From Paraburkholderia tagetis (GTDB lineage: Bacteria; Pseudomonadota; Gammaproteobacteria; Burkholderiales; Burkholderiaceae): a stretch of 64,000 nt of DNA. Below the pieces are notes generated by a model. It had not been told where the DNA came from. It made no database searches and saw only the letters and a program-made list of their open reading frames with translations. Positions 15,098 through 22,683 of this stretch are shown here, piece by piece (the first letter of the stretch is position 1; each line of letters begins with the position of its first letter). A program made the translations under genes and the position numbers. Location: assembly GCF_022213065.1 (NCBI RefSeq), contig NZ_JAKLJA010000003.1, positions 310,001-374,000 on the forward strand, given 5' to 3'.

Positions 15098-15126
15098 AAT
15101 GTAGGCCCTTTGGGTACCAGCGTCAA
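15098..15126 (-). promoter_or_regulatory. Sigma70-type promoter of the leftward operon with palindrome
   Basis: On the minus strand TTGACG (15126-15121), a 17-bp spacer and TACATT (15103-15098) form a near-consensus promoter about 100 bp before the first gene. The spacer contains the perfect palindrome CCCTTTGGG inside GGTACCCAAAGGGCC, a possible operator. It is the only strong leftward promoter I see before the ~12-kb operon. Confidence 0.65.
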
Positions 15127-15270
15127 GTGCGCCACCGGTGTCGTCTTTTCGTAATATCGCGTTGCGGCGAAGCTTTGCGATTCGTCAATATTCGTCAAAT
15201 CAGCAAGGACGGCCGGGGGAGATACGGTGGCGACATTTACACTCGCTGAGCCACTTCCGGCGAGGAAACT

Positions 15271-15648
15271 ATGAGAAAGCTTGTCCGCTTGATTCCGATA
15301 TGTGCCGCTGCTGCTCCCCTGTTCGCGGTCGCGAGCGATTTGCCGCCCGGTCCGCAGAGACAGTGCGAATGGGATGTGATGACGCTGGCGACGGCTAGCA
15401 TGGGGCACTACGGCGGCACGATAACTTTTCAGCAGTTCATTGCGACGAACCATGAAGTAGGCTCCCCGGTCGCCGGAGCCGTCCAGCGTGACGATAATCT
15501 TGCCGCCCTCGCATACAACGATCCGCGTTTCAAGCTGTTCGCAGATCATCGCAACGCCGATTTGCTCATGGAAATGTGCGCGGACCCCAAGCGTCGACTC
15601 GACCCGTTCAACTGGGACGGCAAGATTCCGCCCGGCCACGCGAAGTAG
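15271..15648 (+). CDS. Small secreted protein, cargo
   Basis: A 125-residue protein with GAGGAA 5 bp before the ATG. Residues 1-22 are a signal peptide (MRKLVRLIPICAAAAPLFAVAS). The mature part has two cysteines (QRQCEWD; EMCADPKRR), enough for one disulphide, and the segments GGTITFQQFIA and NDPRFKLFADHRNADLLMEM. It is the only rightward gene in the middle of the element and is divergent from the main operon. Export to the periplasm is likely; function is unknown. Confidence 0.65.
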   Translation: MRKLVRLIPICAAAAPLFAVASDLPPGPQRQCEWDVMTLATASMGHYGGTITFQQFIATNHEVGSPVAGAVQRDDNLAALAYNDPRFKLFADHRNADLLMEMCADPKRRLDPFNWDGKIPPGHAK

Positions 15649-15692
15649 AGTGGCGAGCGGCTGGCGGTTGAATTTGATGCAGGCAGGGCCGT

Positions 15693-15936
15693 TCATGCTT
15701 TGCCCTCCAGCACGTACAGGCCGACGCGGTGACGCTCACCGGCCTCGGTGACACGCCACGTCCATGAGGTGGTGATGCGGTGGCCGAGCTTGCGCAACTC
15801 GAACACGCGGCGGGGAGGGTGGATGATGTCGAGTTGACGCGATGCGTGCTGCGTGCTGCGTGTCCACCGGCCCACGCTTGAGGGCGCGTAATAGGCGATC
15901 GCGCTGGCTGGCGGCAGAGTTGCGGTCCGTCATCAT
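15693..15936 (-). pseudogene. Helix-turn-helix-type gene frameshifted at a 7-bp repeat
   Basis: The start MMTDRNSAASQRDRLLRALKRGPVDTQHA is in one frame and the remainder RQLDIIHPPRRVFELRKLGH... through LYVLEGKA in another. The joint falls in three tandem 7-bp units (15843-15863). Removing one unit restores VDTQHASRQLDIIHPPRRVFEL, the form seen in a common family of small phage winged-helix proteins. The gene overlaps the stop of 15933-16244. It is either a pseudogene or reversibly switched by repeat slippage. Confidence 0.7.
15843..15863 (+). repeat. 7-bp tandem repeat TGCGTGC, about three copies
   Basis: TGCGTGC occurs at 15843-15849 and 15850-15856, and TGCGTGT at 15857-15863. It lies inside the coding region of the helix-turn-helix gene, and its copy number sets the reading frame. 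Confidence 0.85.
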
Positions 15937-16244
15937 GCAGCCCTGGCGGCGTTGCTGGCGGACTTATTGCGCGAGGATTTCGCCGTCGGCGGATTGGGGT
16001 GGGCGGGTTGGCCCTGCGCGCGAACCCACGCAAAGAACGGCGCTTCGTCGATCAGCACCTTACGGCCGATGCGGACGATTGCGCCGCACTCGATCAGGCC
16101 GTTACCGGGGATGGTGCCGCGGCTTGATTCGCGTGCCTCGGCCTTGAAGATCAGGTTGCGCAGGGCCGCTTCAGTCCAGGCGGGATGACGCTCGCTGAAC
16201 TGCTGAACGGTGCGCAGGGAAGATTGCGGGGTTGTTTCGGTCAT
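15933..16244 (-). CDS. Small regulator/excisionase-type protein
   Basis: A 103-residue protein. HPAWTEAALRNLIFKAEARE, then IPGNGLIECGAIVRIGRKVLIDEAPFFAWV, matches the winged-helix layout of AlpA/excisionase-like proteins that sit next to integrases in Burkholderia elements; the C-terminus is basic. It would bind att arms or the regulatory region and bias recombination towards excision. Its ribosome binding site GAGGAAG is inside the arm of a hairpin (16247-16301), so translation may be controlled. Confidence 0.65.
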   Translation of the reverse strand: MTETTPQSSLRTVQQFSERHPAWTEAALRNLIFKAEARESSRGTIPGNGLIECGAIVRIGRKVLIDEAPFFAWVRAQGQPAHPNPPTAKSSRNKSASNAARAA

Positions 16245-16246
16245 CG

Positions 16247-16301
16247 CTTCCTCACACTGAAAGTTGCCGAGTTCTCTCGGCGGTTATCGGTGTGAGGAAG
16301 G
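16247..16301 (-). promoter_or_regulatory. Nested hairpin masking the ribosome binding site
   Basis: CTTCCTCACAC (16247-16257) pairs perfectly with GTGTGAGGAAG (16291-16301), and inside it GCCGAG (16267-16272) pairs with CTCGGC (16277-16282). In the leftward mRNA the GAGGAAG arm is the ribosome binding site, 2 nt before the ATG at 16244. Folding would hide it. The same sequence as DNA could be a dyad operator. Confidence 0.65.
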
Positions 16302-16378
16302 CTATTCAGGTGCGGACGTCGCGAAAACCCCGGAACGCGGCACGGTGAGCACTCAACGTAGTAGGGTGGTAACTGTGC

Positions 16379-17464
16379 TCAGGCTGGTTCCATATCGTCA
16401 GGTATGTCGATGCCGCGTTCCCAATTGCGGCACCAATCGGTGATCTTCTTCTGGTTCTCCAGCGCGGGCCATTTGTCCATCATGGCTCTGGCAAACCCCG
16501 TCTTGCTGTCGTACATGTCCGGTGCTTCTTGCCAGCGCTTCCACCATCCATAAGCGCCTTTCTTGGCGGCGTGCTTGCCCTTCCGGTCGTACAGTTTTTT
16601 CATTTCCAAAGCTTTAAGTGAGCGCGCTCGCCGTTCTTCGGTCAGTCGTTGCTCCCACGCCGATCTCTCCACCTCGATATCGTGCGAGTTGTCAGCCTGC
16701 GCGGTGACGAGCTTCTTCTCCCACTTCTTGTTCATGCGGTCCAACAACTTCAGATTTTCGGCGAGACAAACAGCATCGACTCCCTCCATTACGGGGCGAC
16801 TGGCCCCGCAGAATCGGAGCGCCGCCACGTCACTCCCGCGCTCATAGGCGTCCTTGGCGGTCGCGGTCGCGTAGTCAACTGTTGGTTTGAAATTCATGTG
16901 GGAGATGGCATCCGCGATTCTGCGCAATGCCCATGCCGCGTAATACTCGTTCTCCGTGGCCCCAATCAGGGTTTCGTCGTCGGATATCTCGTAGCGCCCA
17001 ATGCACTCGCGCAACGTTTCGAGGAATGTCATTTGGTTTGCGATGCTCGGCACCCGTGACCTTTCGCCGACGAATACAAGGTCATCACCCCATAGCTTGG
17101 ATGCCGGTTCGAACATTCCCTGCGAGTCGACGTAATCAGCTTCGTCCTCCTCGGATAGTTCATGCCTGCGGTCGGAGTGCACGGCAACGTGAATGCGCTT
17201 TAGCCGTGCGATTTCGGTGTCTATCTCACGCTTGTAATAGTCCTCGGCGAACGCTTCGGCGTTCTCGACCATAAGCACGATCGCCTCGAGTGTGCGTCGT
17301 CGGGGCGCGAGCACGTCGAGCGCGCGCTGGGCCACCCCCCACAGATTGGGAAACTCGCAGCGCCAGGCATCGCCCATCAGGGTTTCGAGGTTTTCTAGTC
17401 TGTTCCAGTAGCGTGCTTCGTGGTCCCACACGCTGTATTTTTTGTTTCTGCTCCAATACGCCAT
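16379..17464 (-). CDS. Unknown 361-residue protein coupled to the integrase
   Basis: A soluble, charged, mostly helical protein (start MAYWSRNKKYSVWDHEARYW). Residues ~80-115 are acidic and basic in turn (DTEIARLKRIHVAVHSDRR, ELSEEDEADYVDS); residues ~225-300 look like a coiled coil (LKLLDRMNKKWEKKLVTAQ, ERSAWEQRLTEERRARSLKA). There is no signal peptide, membrane segment or catalytic motif I recognise. Its ATG is 1 nt after the integrase stop (TGAGATG), so both are translated together. GC looks lower than its neighbours. This position, between integrase and regulator, often holds anti-phage cargo in satellites, but no defence family is recognised. Confidence 0.65.
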   Translation of the reverse strand: MAYWSRNKKYSVWDHEARYWNRLENLETLMGDAWRCEFPNLWGVAQRALDVLAPRRRTLEAIVLMVENAEAFAEDYYKREIDTEIARLKRIHVAVHSDRRHELSEEDEADYVDSQGMFEPASKLWGDDLVFVGERSRVPSIANQMTFLETLRECIGRYEISDDETLIGATENEYYAAWALRRIADAISHMNFKPTVDYATATAKDAYERGSDVAALRFCGASRPVMEGVDAVCLAENLKLLDRMNKKWEKKLVTAQADNSHDIEVERSAWEQRLTEERRARSLKALEMKKLYDRKGKHAAKKGAYGWWKRWQEAPDMYDSKTGFARAMMDKWPALENQKKITDWCRNWERGIDIPDDMEPA

Positions 17465-17465
17465 C

Positions 17466-18524
17466 TCAGTTAAGCCCCATGCGTTGTGCCAAGAGGTCGC
17501 CGAGCTTCACAACGTGCTCGTCGGAGAGGTGTGAGTAGCGCGCAAGCATCTGCATGGTGCGGTGGCCGGTGACGCGTGCTATCTCCGTGGGCGATACGCC
17601 GGCCATCGTGAGATACGAGGCGGCCGTGTGCCGTATGTCGTGCCAGTGGAAGTCCTTCACGCCGGCGGCTTCGAGTGCGGCCTCCCAGGCTGGACGGATT
17701 GCAGCGAACGGCCGCTGGCGCCGCTCAATTAAAAACACGCGATCGTCATGCAGTGGCCTAACCTTTGAGCGTTCCAGCAGCAGCGTGAATGCCTCTCCCG
17801 CCAGAGGTAGGGCGCGCCGGTCCCCGTTCTTTGTTTCGTGCAGCGTAATGACTCGCCGTTGAAAGTCGACTTGCGACCATCGCAGCCCCATGACCTCGCC
17901 TTGGCGTGCGCCTGTAGTCAGGGAGAGGATGACCGCGAGCAACAGGTGTGGATCTGCGCTCGCACGGCACGCCGCTAACAACCTGTCACGCTCATCGTCC
18001 GAAAGGAAGCGCACGCGGCCCTGATTCTCTGAGGGTTTCTTGATGCGCCGGCACGGGTTCGATTCGAGCCATTGCAGTGATTCCACGCCATAGGACAGGC
18101 ACGCGGACAGGGCTGCGAGATAGCGCGTTACGGTGGGACCGTCGCGGCGGCGCTCGCCGTCCGCGTCGACTTCCTCGAGGAGTTTGTCGCGCTCGGTACT
18201 GATCCGCGCGGGCGTTACATCGTGGAGGAGGTGGTCGCCAAAAACGCCCCGCCAGAATGTGACCTGCCGCTTTCGATCGGAGAACGACCGGAGGCGCATC
18301 GTCTCGCGGTCAGCGAGATATTTGTCGGCCAGCTCGCCGAACGTGTGGCGCTTGGCTTCGCCGAAGTAGCGACCGGCGCGCATGTCGCTTTCGATCTTTT
18401 GTGCCCAGGCCTTTGCATCGGACATGCGCTCGAACGTGGCCGATTCTGACGGGTATCCACGCAGGCGGATCTTCACCCGGTAGGTTGTCTTGCCGTCTGC
18501 CGTTCGCTTCTCGATCGTTGCCAT
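17466..18524 (-). CDS. int: Tyrosine integrase
   Basis: A 352-residue recombinase starting MATIEKRTADGKTTYRVKIR; the ATG at 18524 gives the usual short arm-binding N-terminus. The core-binding domain spans ~60-165. The catalytic domain shows Arg in TTGARQGEVMGL, Lys in TKNGDRRALPL, HxxR in HWHDIRHTAASYL, His in TGHRTMQML and Tyr in ARYSHLSDEH. It would insert and excise the element at the tRNA-Leu 3' end. It is the gene nearest to the tRNA and reads away from it; the downstream cargo gene is translationally coupled. Confidence 0.95.
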   Translation of the reverse strand: MATIEKRTADGKTTYRVKIRLRGYPSESATFERMSDAKAWAQKIESDMRAGRYFGEAKRHTFGELADKYLADRETMRLRSFSDRKRQVTFWRGVFGDHLLHDVTPARISTERDKLLEEVDADGERRRDGPTVTRYLAALSACLSYGVESLQWLESNPCRRIKKPSENQGRVRFLSDDERDRLLAACRASADPHLLLAVILSLTTGARQGEVMGLRWSQVDFQRRVITLHETKNGDRRALPLAGEAFTLLLERSKVRPLHDDRVFLIERRQRPFAAIRPAWEAALEAAGVKDFHWHDIRHTAASYLTMAGVSPTEIARVTGHRTMQMLARYSHLSDEHVVKLGDLLAQRMGLN

Positions 18525-18659
18525 TGCATCCGTCCTGTAAGGAATGCAGAGAAGCATAGAATAATGGAGCGCAAACCACAACACGGGACATATAATCCGG
18601 TTTTTAGTCGTTTGAAATCCTTTATGGTGGCGGGTTATCGGGTGGTGTCGTGCTTGGAT

Positions 18660-18676
18660 GGGACAATTGCGGGACA
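18660..18676 (+). other. Putative integrase arm-type sites, inner right
   Basis: GGGACA at 18660-18665 and 18671-18676, 11 bp apart, is the inverted form of the TGTCCC core found at 253-272 and 18761-18779 with the same spacing. A single further copy is at 18585-18590. Confidence 0.4.
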
Positions 18677-18760
18677 GTAAGGGGCGAAAACGAGCACTTA
18701 TCCACAGGCGTGGGCGTCCAGAGAGGGGGGGCTTGCTGTTGTTGCGGATTCTTCTGGCGA

Positions 18761-18779
18761 TGTGTCCCAGGAGTGTCCC
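18761..18779 (+). other. Putative integrase arm-type sites, right end
   Basis: TGTGTCCC (18761-18768) and GAGTGTCCC (18771-18779) have the same core and 11-bp spacing as the left pair at 253-272. They lie between the integrase gene and the attachment core. Confidence 0.45.
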
Positions 18780-18793
18780 GCGAAGCCCAGAAA

Positions 18794-18823
18794 GCAAAAA
18801 GCCCAGCCGGTTAGGGCTGGGCT
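18794..18823 (-). terminator. Terminator of tRNA-Leu
   Basis: On the minus strand AGCCCAGCC (18823-18815) pairs with GGCTGGGCT (18808-18800), followed by TTTTTGCTTT. It lies 20 bp beyond the CCA end of tRNA-Leu and is brought in by the element. Confidence 0.85.
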
Positions 18824-18841
18824 AAGTGCTTGAATGTTTTG

Positions 18842-18897
18842 CTGGTGCCTCGGGCCGGAATCGAACCGGCACTCCTTTCGGAACCGGATTTTGAGTC
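18842..18897. repeat. attR: attachment repeat inside tRNA-Leu
   Basis: This is the second copy of the 56-bp direct repeat (first at 95-150). It restores the tRNA-Leu 3' part, so integration leaves the tRNA intact. Confidence 0.93.
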
Positions 18898-18927
18898 CGG
18901 CGCGTCTACCAATTTCACCACCGAGGC
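18843..18927 (-). tRNA. tRNA-Leu(CAA)
   Basis: An 85-nt tRNA with the CCA encoded. The acceptor stem GCCTCGG pairs with CCGAGGC. The anticodon arm CCGGA-CTCAAAA-TCCGG gives anticodon CAA (codon UUG). The variable arm is long, as in leucine tRNAs, and the T-arm holds GGTTCGATTCC. Its 3' part is the integration site of the element. Confidence 0.95.
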
Positions 18928-19033
18928 AGGTTTCGCCGTCTGCTTTTACGACAGACGCTCGAAGTAGCCGGAGATTATGGCGCAAAATCGCGGCTGCGGC
19001 AACTATCGGCGCCGGCGGCTGCGACTGGCCCGC

Positions 19034-20419
19034 TCAAATCGTGTGCGAAAAGCGCTCGGCCTTTTGGGTCCTGAGGTAGCTGTCGAACACCATCGCAATA
19101 TTGCGCACGAACATGCGCCCGGCGGGCAGCACTTCGAGCCGGTCGGAACGGCGGGCGACGAGACCGTCGGCTTCGAAGGTGCGCAGGCGCTCAAGCTCCG
19201 GCGCGAACGCGGCCGGGAAGCGTATGCCGTACGCCGCCTCGAATTCGTCGAAGCGCAGCTCCAGATTGCACATCAACTCCGTGATGATGTCGCGGCGCAA
19301 ACGGTCGTCGGCGCTGAGGCGCACGCCGCGCGTCACGGCAAGCCGGCCAGCATCGATGGCGGCGCCGTAGCCCGGCAGGTCCTTGGCGTTTTGCGCGTAG
19401 ACGTCGCCGACCTTGCCGATCGACGAGGCGCCAAAGCCGATCAGATCGCATTGCGCGCGTGTGCTGTAACCCTGGAAATTACGATGCAGCGTGCGCTGCG
19501 CCTGTGCGCGCGCAAGCTCGTCGGTGGGCAGCGCGAAGTGATCCATGCCGATATAGACGTAGCCCGCCTCGGTGAGCTGTTCGACCACGAGTTGCAGCAG
19601 CGCGAGCCGTGTGGCCGGCGAGGGCAGCGTGGCGGCGTCCATTTGCCGCTGCATCTTGAAGAGCTGCGGCATGTGCGCGTAGCCGAATACCGAAATGCGC
19701 TCGGGCGCGAGCAGCAGGATCGTATAGAGCGTGCGCTTGAAGCTGCTGACGCTCTGGTGAGGCAAGCCGTAAATGAGGTCGACGCTGATCGACTCGAAGC
19801 CGTTCGCGCGCGCCGTGTTCATGACGTCGACGGTGAGTTCGAGCGGCTGGACTCGGTTGATCGCGCGCTGCACCACCGGATCGAAATCCTGAACGCCGAG
19901 GCTCAGCCGGTTGAAGCCGAGCGAGCGCAAATGCGCGATGGTTTGCGCCGATGCCTCGCGCGGATCGATTTCGATCGAGTATTCGCCTTCGCCGTCAGGA
20001 CGCAGCGCGAAGTGCTCGCGCGTGGCGGCCATCAGCGTGCTCATTTCCTCCAGCGAGAGAAACGTGGGCGTGCCACCGCCCCAGTGCAACTGCGAGACTG
20101 GCCGCTTTGTATCGAAAAGCGCCGCCTGCAGTTCGATTTCGCGGACGAGTTGTTGCACGTATGGCTTCGAACGCTTGCGGTTTTTTGTCGCGACCTTGTT
20201 GCATCCGCAATAAAAGCAGACGGTGTCGCAGAAGGGGATATGGAAGTACAGCGAGAGGTCAGTTTCCGCCGCGCCGGGATCGGATGCGGCGCGCCGGTAA
20301 TGATCGAGGTCGAAATCGTCGCGGAACTGTAGTGCGGTCGGATAAGACGTATAGCGTGGGCCGTTCGCGCCGTATTTGGCGAGCAGATCGGGACGAAAGA
20401 GCTGTTCGGTGTCGCTCAT
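19034..20419 (-). CDS. hemN: Oxygen-independent coproporphyrinogen III oxidase
   Basis: A 461-residue radical-SAM enzyme that decarboxylates coproporphyrinogen III to protoporphyrinogen IX without oxygen in haem synthesis. The iron-sulphur motif is in FHIPFCDTVCFYCGCNK near residue 60-75, followed by the HWGGGTPTFL motif. The C-terminal HemN domain (FDSYLRTQKAERFSHTI) is complete. I chose the ATG at 20419 (MSDTEQLF) over one 42 bp upstream because the family starts there. It is next to the tRNA-Leu target and is not affected by the element. Confidence 0.95.
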   Translation of the reverse strand: MSDTEQLFRPDLLAKYGANGPRYTSYPTALQFRDDFDLDHYRRAASDPGAAETDLSLYFHIPFCDTVCFYCGCNKVATKNRKRSKPYVQQLVREIELQAALFDTKRPVSQLHWGGGTPTFLSLEEMSTLMAATREHFALRPDGEGEYSIEIDPREASAQTIAHLRSLGFNRLSLGVQDFDPVVQRAINRVQPLELTVDVMNTARANGFESISVDLIYGLPHQSVSSFKRTLYTILLLAPERISVFGYAHMPQLFKMQRQMDAATLPSPATRLALLQLVVEQLTEAGYVYIGMDHFALPTDELARAQAQRTLHRNFQGYSTRAQCDLIGFGASSIGKVGDVYAQNAKDLPGYGAAIDAGRLAVTRGVRLSADDRLRRDIITELMCNLELRFDEFEAAYGIRFPAAFAPELERLRTFEADGLVARRSDRLEVLPAGRMFVRNIAMVFDSYLRTQKAERFSHTI

Positions 20420-20652
20420 GCGGATTCTCTGGTGGGCGGCGCGGCACCCGCGGTGCGCCACGTGGCATCCTGAGCGGGGCGTCTTACAGCGCCTGACTAG
20501 CTGAGTGTAAGAGTCGATTGGCCAAGCTGTTTGTGTAAAAAGGTCGCAGCGTGCGATGGCACAATGCGTACAGTCATCCGCCGTGTCCGCACGTGTGCCG
20601 GTTGGCGACTCGTTTTTTCGAATCAGTAACCGTTTTGCTTCAGGAAGCAGTT

Positions 20653-20940
20653 GTGAGTGCAGGTTTCCCTCTTACCGCGTCTGGCCATGCATGCCGCCCC
20701 GGTTGCGGTGCGTGCTGTATCGCGCCGTCCATTTCGAGCCCGATTCCCGGCATGCCGCACGGCAAGCCTGCGGGAGTGCGCTGCGTGCAGCTAGATGAGG
20801 ACTTGCAGTGCAAAATATTCGGCTCGCCGCTGCGTCCCGCGTGTTGCTCGGGTCTCCAGCCGCAGGCCGGGATGTGCGGCGATTCGCGCGAGCAGGCGCT
20901 CGTCTGGATCGAGCGCCTCGAAGCCGCCACGAGGCCATAG
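20653..20940 (+). CDS. YkgJ-family cysteine-cluster protein
   Basis: A 95-residue protein with a GTG start at 20653 and AGGAAG 6 bp upstream. The motif [20 protein letters not shown] and the later [21 protein letters not shown] and CGDSREQA place it in the YkgJ/UPF0153 family, whose conserved cysteines are thought to bind zinc or iron. The exact role is unknown. It is divergent from hemN. Confidence 0.85.
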   Translation: MSAGFPLTASGHACRPGCGACCIAPSISSPIPGMPHGKPAGVRCVQLDEDLQCKIFGSPLRPACCSGLQPQAGMCGDSREQALVWIERLEAATRP

Positions 20941-21019
20941 GCGCTAAACAGGCGCTAGCCGAAACGTCGTTCCCTGGTCGCCCCCGTTGTATCTGAGCTG
21001 CTCATTAAGGAGATTTCGC

Positions 21020-21643
21020 ATGTTCCGACGCGCGACGCGCGCCTCTTCCCCTTCGCGCAACCCGGGCGCGCTTCGCGCCACCCGAAGGGCTTTCGTGCTC
21101 TCCGCCTGTGCGGCGGCCTGCGCGGCCATGTCGCTCGGCGCCTGTGCGTCCGGCATCTTTCCCTTCATCCCCGATCACTACACCTTCTCGCAGCAGCAGG
21201 TGCAGGGCGCGGTGCAGCGCAAGTTTCCGTATCACCGCTCGGCGCAGCAGCTTTTCGATGTCACGCTCACGAACCCGGTCGTCACCTTGCTTCCGGATCG
21301 CAACCGCGTTGCCGTGCGCGTCGATGCACATCTGGAAAGCCCGCTGATGCAGGACCCGGTGAGCGGCGCGTTCACGATTTCGAGCGAGCTTGCCTACGAT
21401 GCGCCGAGCCGTTCGGTCATCCTGAGATCGCCCACGGTGGACAGCGTCGACATGGCGGGCAGCGCCGCCGTCTACGCGCAGCAGGTGAACGCCGTCGCGG
21501 CGGTGGCCGCTACCCAGTTGCTGGCCAACTATCCCATTTACACGTTCAAGCCGGATCAGCTCCAGTTCGCCGGTGTCAATTACGAACCCGGTACAATCAC
21601 CATCCTTACAAACGGCATACGCGTGCAGATCGTCGAGAAATAA
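21020..21643 (+). CDS. DUF1439 lipoprotein (YceB-like)
   Basis: A 207-residue lipoprotein with AAGGAG 8 bp before the ATG. After a basic start (~1-30) a hydrophobic stretch ends in a lipobox, LGACAS, with the lipidated Cys near 41. The mature part has repeated beta segments ([33 protein letters not shown]) like the DUF1439 fold. It probably sits in the outer membrane inner leaflet. The unusually long, Arg-rich N-region suggests the true start could be further in. Confidence 0.8.
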   Translation: MFRRATRASSPSRNPGALRATRRAFVLSACAAACAAMSLGACASGIFPFIPDHYTFSQQQVQGAVQRKFPYHRSAQQLFDVTLTNPVVTLLPDRNRVAVRVDAHLESPLMQDPVSGAFTISSELAYDAPSRSVILRSPTVDSVDMAGSAAVYAQQVNAVAAVAATQLLANYPIYTFKPDQLQFAGVNYEPGTITILTNGIRVQIVEK

Positions 21644-21737
21644 GCGACGGGATGCTCGCCGCGCGCAGCCGTCGGCGGGCGTGCACGCAAGCGACGTACG
21701 GTCCCCCCGGCGCAAATTTTTCCGCAAGGGAGTGGGG

Positions 21738-22586
21738 ATGGACTGGATTGTGACGTGCAAGGCCCTGATTCTGGGCATTGTCGAGGGGCTGACGGAATTT
21801 CTGCCGGTTTCGAGCACCGGGCACCTGATCGTGGCGGGCAGCGTGCTCGGCTTCGATGGCGAGTACGAAAAGACTTTCGACGTGGTCATCCAGCTGGGCG
21901 CCATCCTTGCCGTGTGCTGGGAGTTCCGCCGCAAGATCGGCACCGTGGTGGCCGGCCTGCCCACGCGGCCCGAAGCGCGGCGCTTCGCGCTCAACATCGT
22001 CGTTGCGACGATTCCCGCCGTGGTGCTGGGCCTGCTGTTCGAGAAGGCGATCAAGTCGGTGCTGTTCGCACCGGTTCCCGTTGCGTTCGCGCTTGTTGCG
22101 GGCGGCCTGATCATTTTGTGGGTGGAAGGGCGCCGGCGCGCGGGCGTAGGGGCCGGCAAGACGCCGCCGCCTGCGCGCGTGAATTCGCTCGACGACATCT
22201 CGCTGCTCGATGCCTTCAAGGTGGGCCTGGCACAGTGCTGTGCGCTGATTCCCGGCATGTCGCGCTCGGGCTCGACCATCATCGGCGCGATGCTGTTCGG
22301 CGTCGAGCGGCGCGTCGCCACCGAGTTCTCGTTCTTTCTCGCAATCCCGATTATCTTCGGTGCGACCGTTTATGAAATGCATAAAGCCTGGCAGACGCTT
22401 TCGGTCGACTGGCTCGGGCTTTTCGGCGTAGGCTTCGTTGCCGCGTTCATCAGCGCGTTCGCCTGCGTGCGCTGGCTGTTGCGCTATATCGCCTCGCACG
22501 ATTTCACGGCATTCGCCTGGTATCGCATCGCATTCGGCCTCGTGATCCTGCTGTTCGGCTATGGCGGCGCGCTCGACTGGCAGTGA
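21738..22586 (+). CDS. uppP: Undecaprenyl-diphosphatase
   Basis: A 282-residue integral membrane enzyme that removes one phosphate from undecaprenyl diphosphate, recycling the lipid carrier of peptidoglycan synthesis; overproduction gives bacitracin resistance. The two signature motifs are present: [20 protein letters not shown] near 10-30 and [13 protein letters not shown] near 170-185. The start [10 protein letters not shown] follows AGGGAGTGGGG. An intrinsic terminator follows it. Confidence 0.95.
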   Translation: MDWIVTCKALILGIVEGLTEFLPVSSTGHLIVAGSVLGFDGEYEKTFDVVIQLGAILAVCWEFRRKIGTVVAGLPTRPEARRFALNIVVATIPAVVLGLLFEKAIKSVLFAPVPVAFALVAGGLIILWVEGRRRAGVGAGKTPPPARVNSLDDISLLDAFKVGLAQCCALIPGMSRSGSTIIGAMLFGVERRVATEFSFFLAIPIIFGATVYEMHKAWQTLSVDWLGLFGVGFVAAFISAFACVRWLLRYIASHDFTAFAWYRIAFGLVILLFGYGGALDWQ

Positions 22587-22627
22587 CGCGATACGCGTCG
22601 ACGCCCGAATCGGCGGCGTCGGAATGC

Positions 22628-22658
22628 AAAACGGGCGCCGTGGCGCCCGTTTGTTTTT
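22628..22658. terminator. Bidirectional terminator between uppP and trmB
   Basis: ACGGGCGCC (22631-22639) pairs with GGCGCCCGT (22642-22650), with an A-tract on the left and TTGTTTTT on the right. It lies between convergent genes. Confidence 0.8.
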
Positions 22659-22683
22659 GCCGGGTGAACGCCGCTGGGACGCT

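Larger units (their letters stand above)
95..18897. mobile_element. Integrated satellite-like element in tRNA-Leu(CAA)
   Basis: The element is bounded by a perfect 56-bp direct repeat. A tyrosine integrase lies about 320 bp inside the tRNA end, the usual arrangement for tRNA-targeting elements. It contains replication genes (primase/helicase, SSB, iteron-like cluster), three tail-axis genes, small phage-type regulators and cargo at both ends. No capsid, portal, terminase, lysis, tail tube or sheath gene is visible on either strand. At 18.7 kb it falls in the size range of phage satellites or remnant prophages. Two small genes are frameshifted but all large genes are intact, so it may still be active. 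Confidence 0.92.

Noticed and set aside
14539..15696. A 385-codon open frame on the minus strand
   Set aside because: It covers the promoter region, the divergent secreted gene and the small regulator gene. Only its last ~55 residues look like protein, and those are listed separately.
18977..20332. A 451-codon open frame on the plus strand
   Set aside because: It is entirely antisense to hemN, which has clear radical-SAM motifs.
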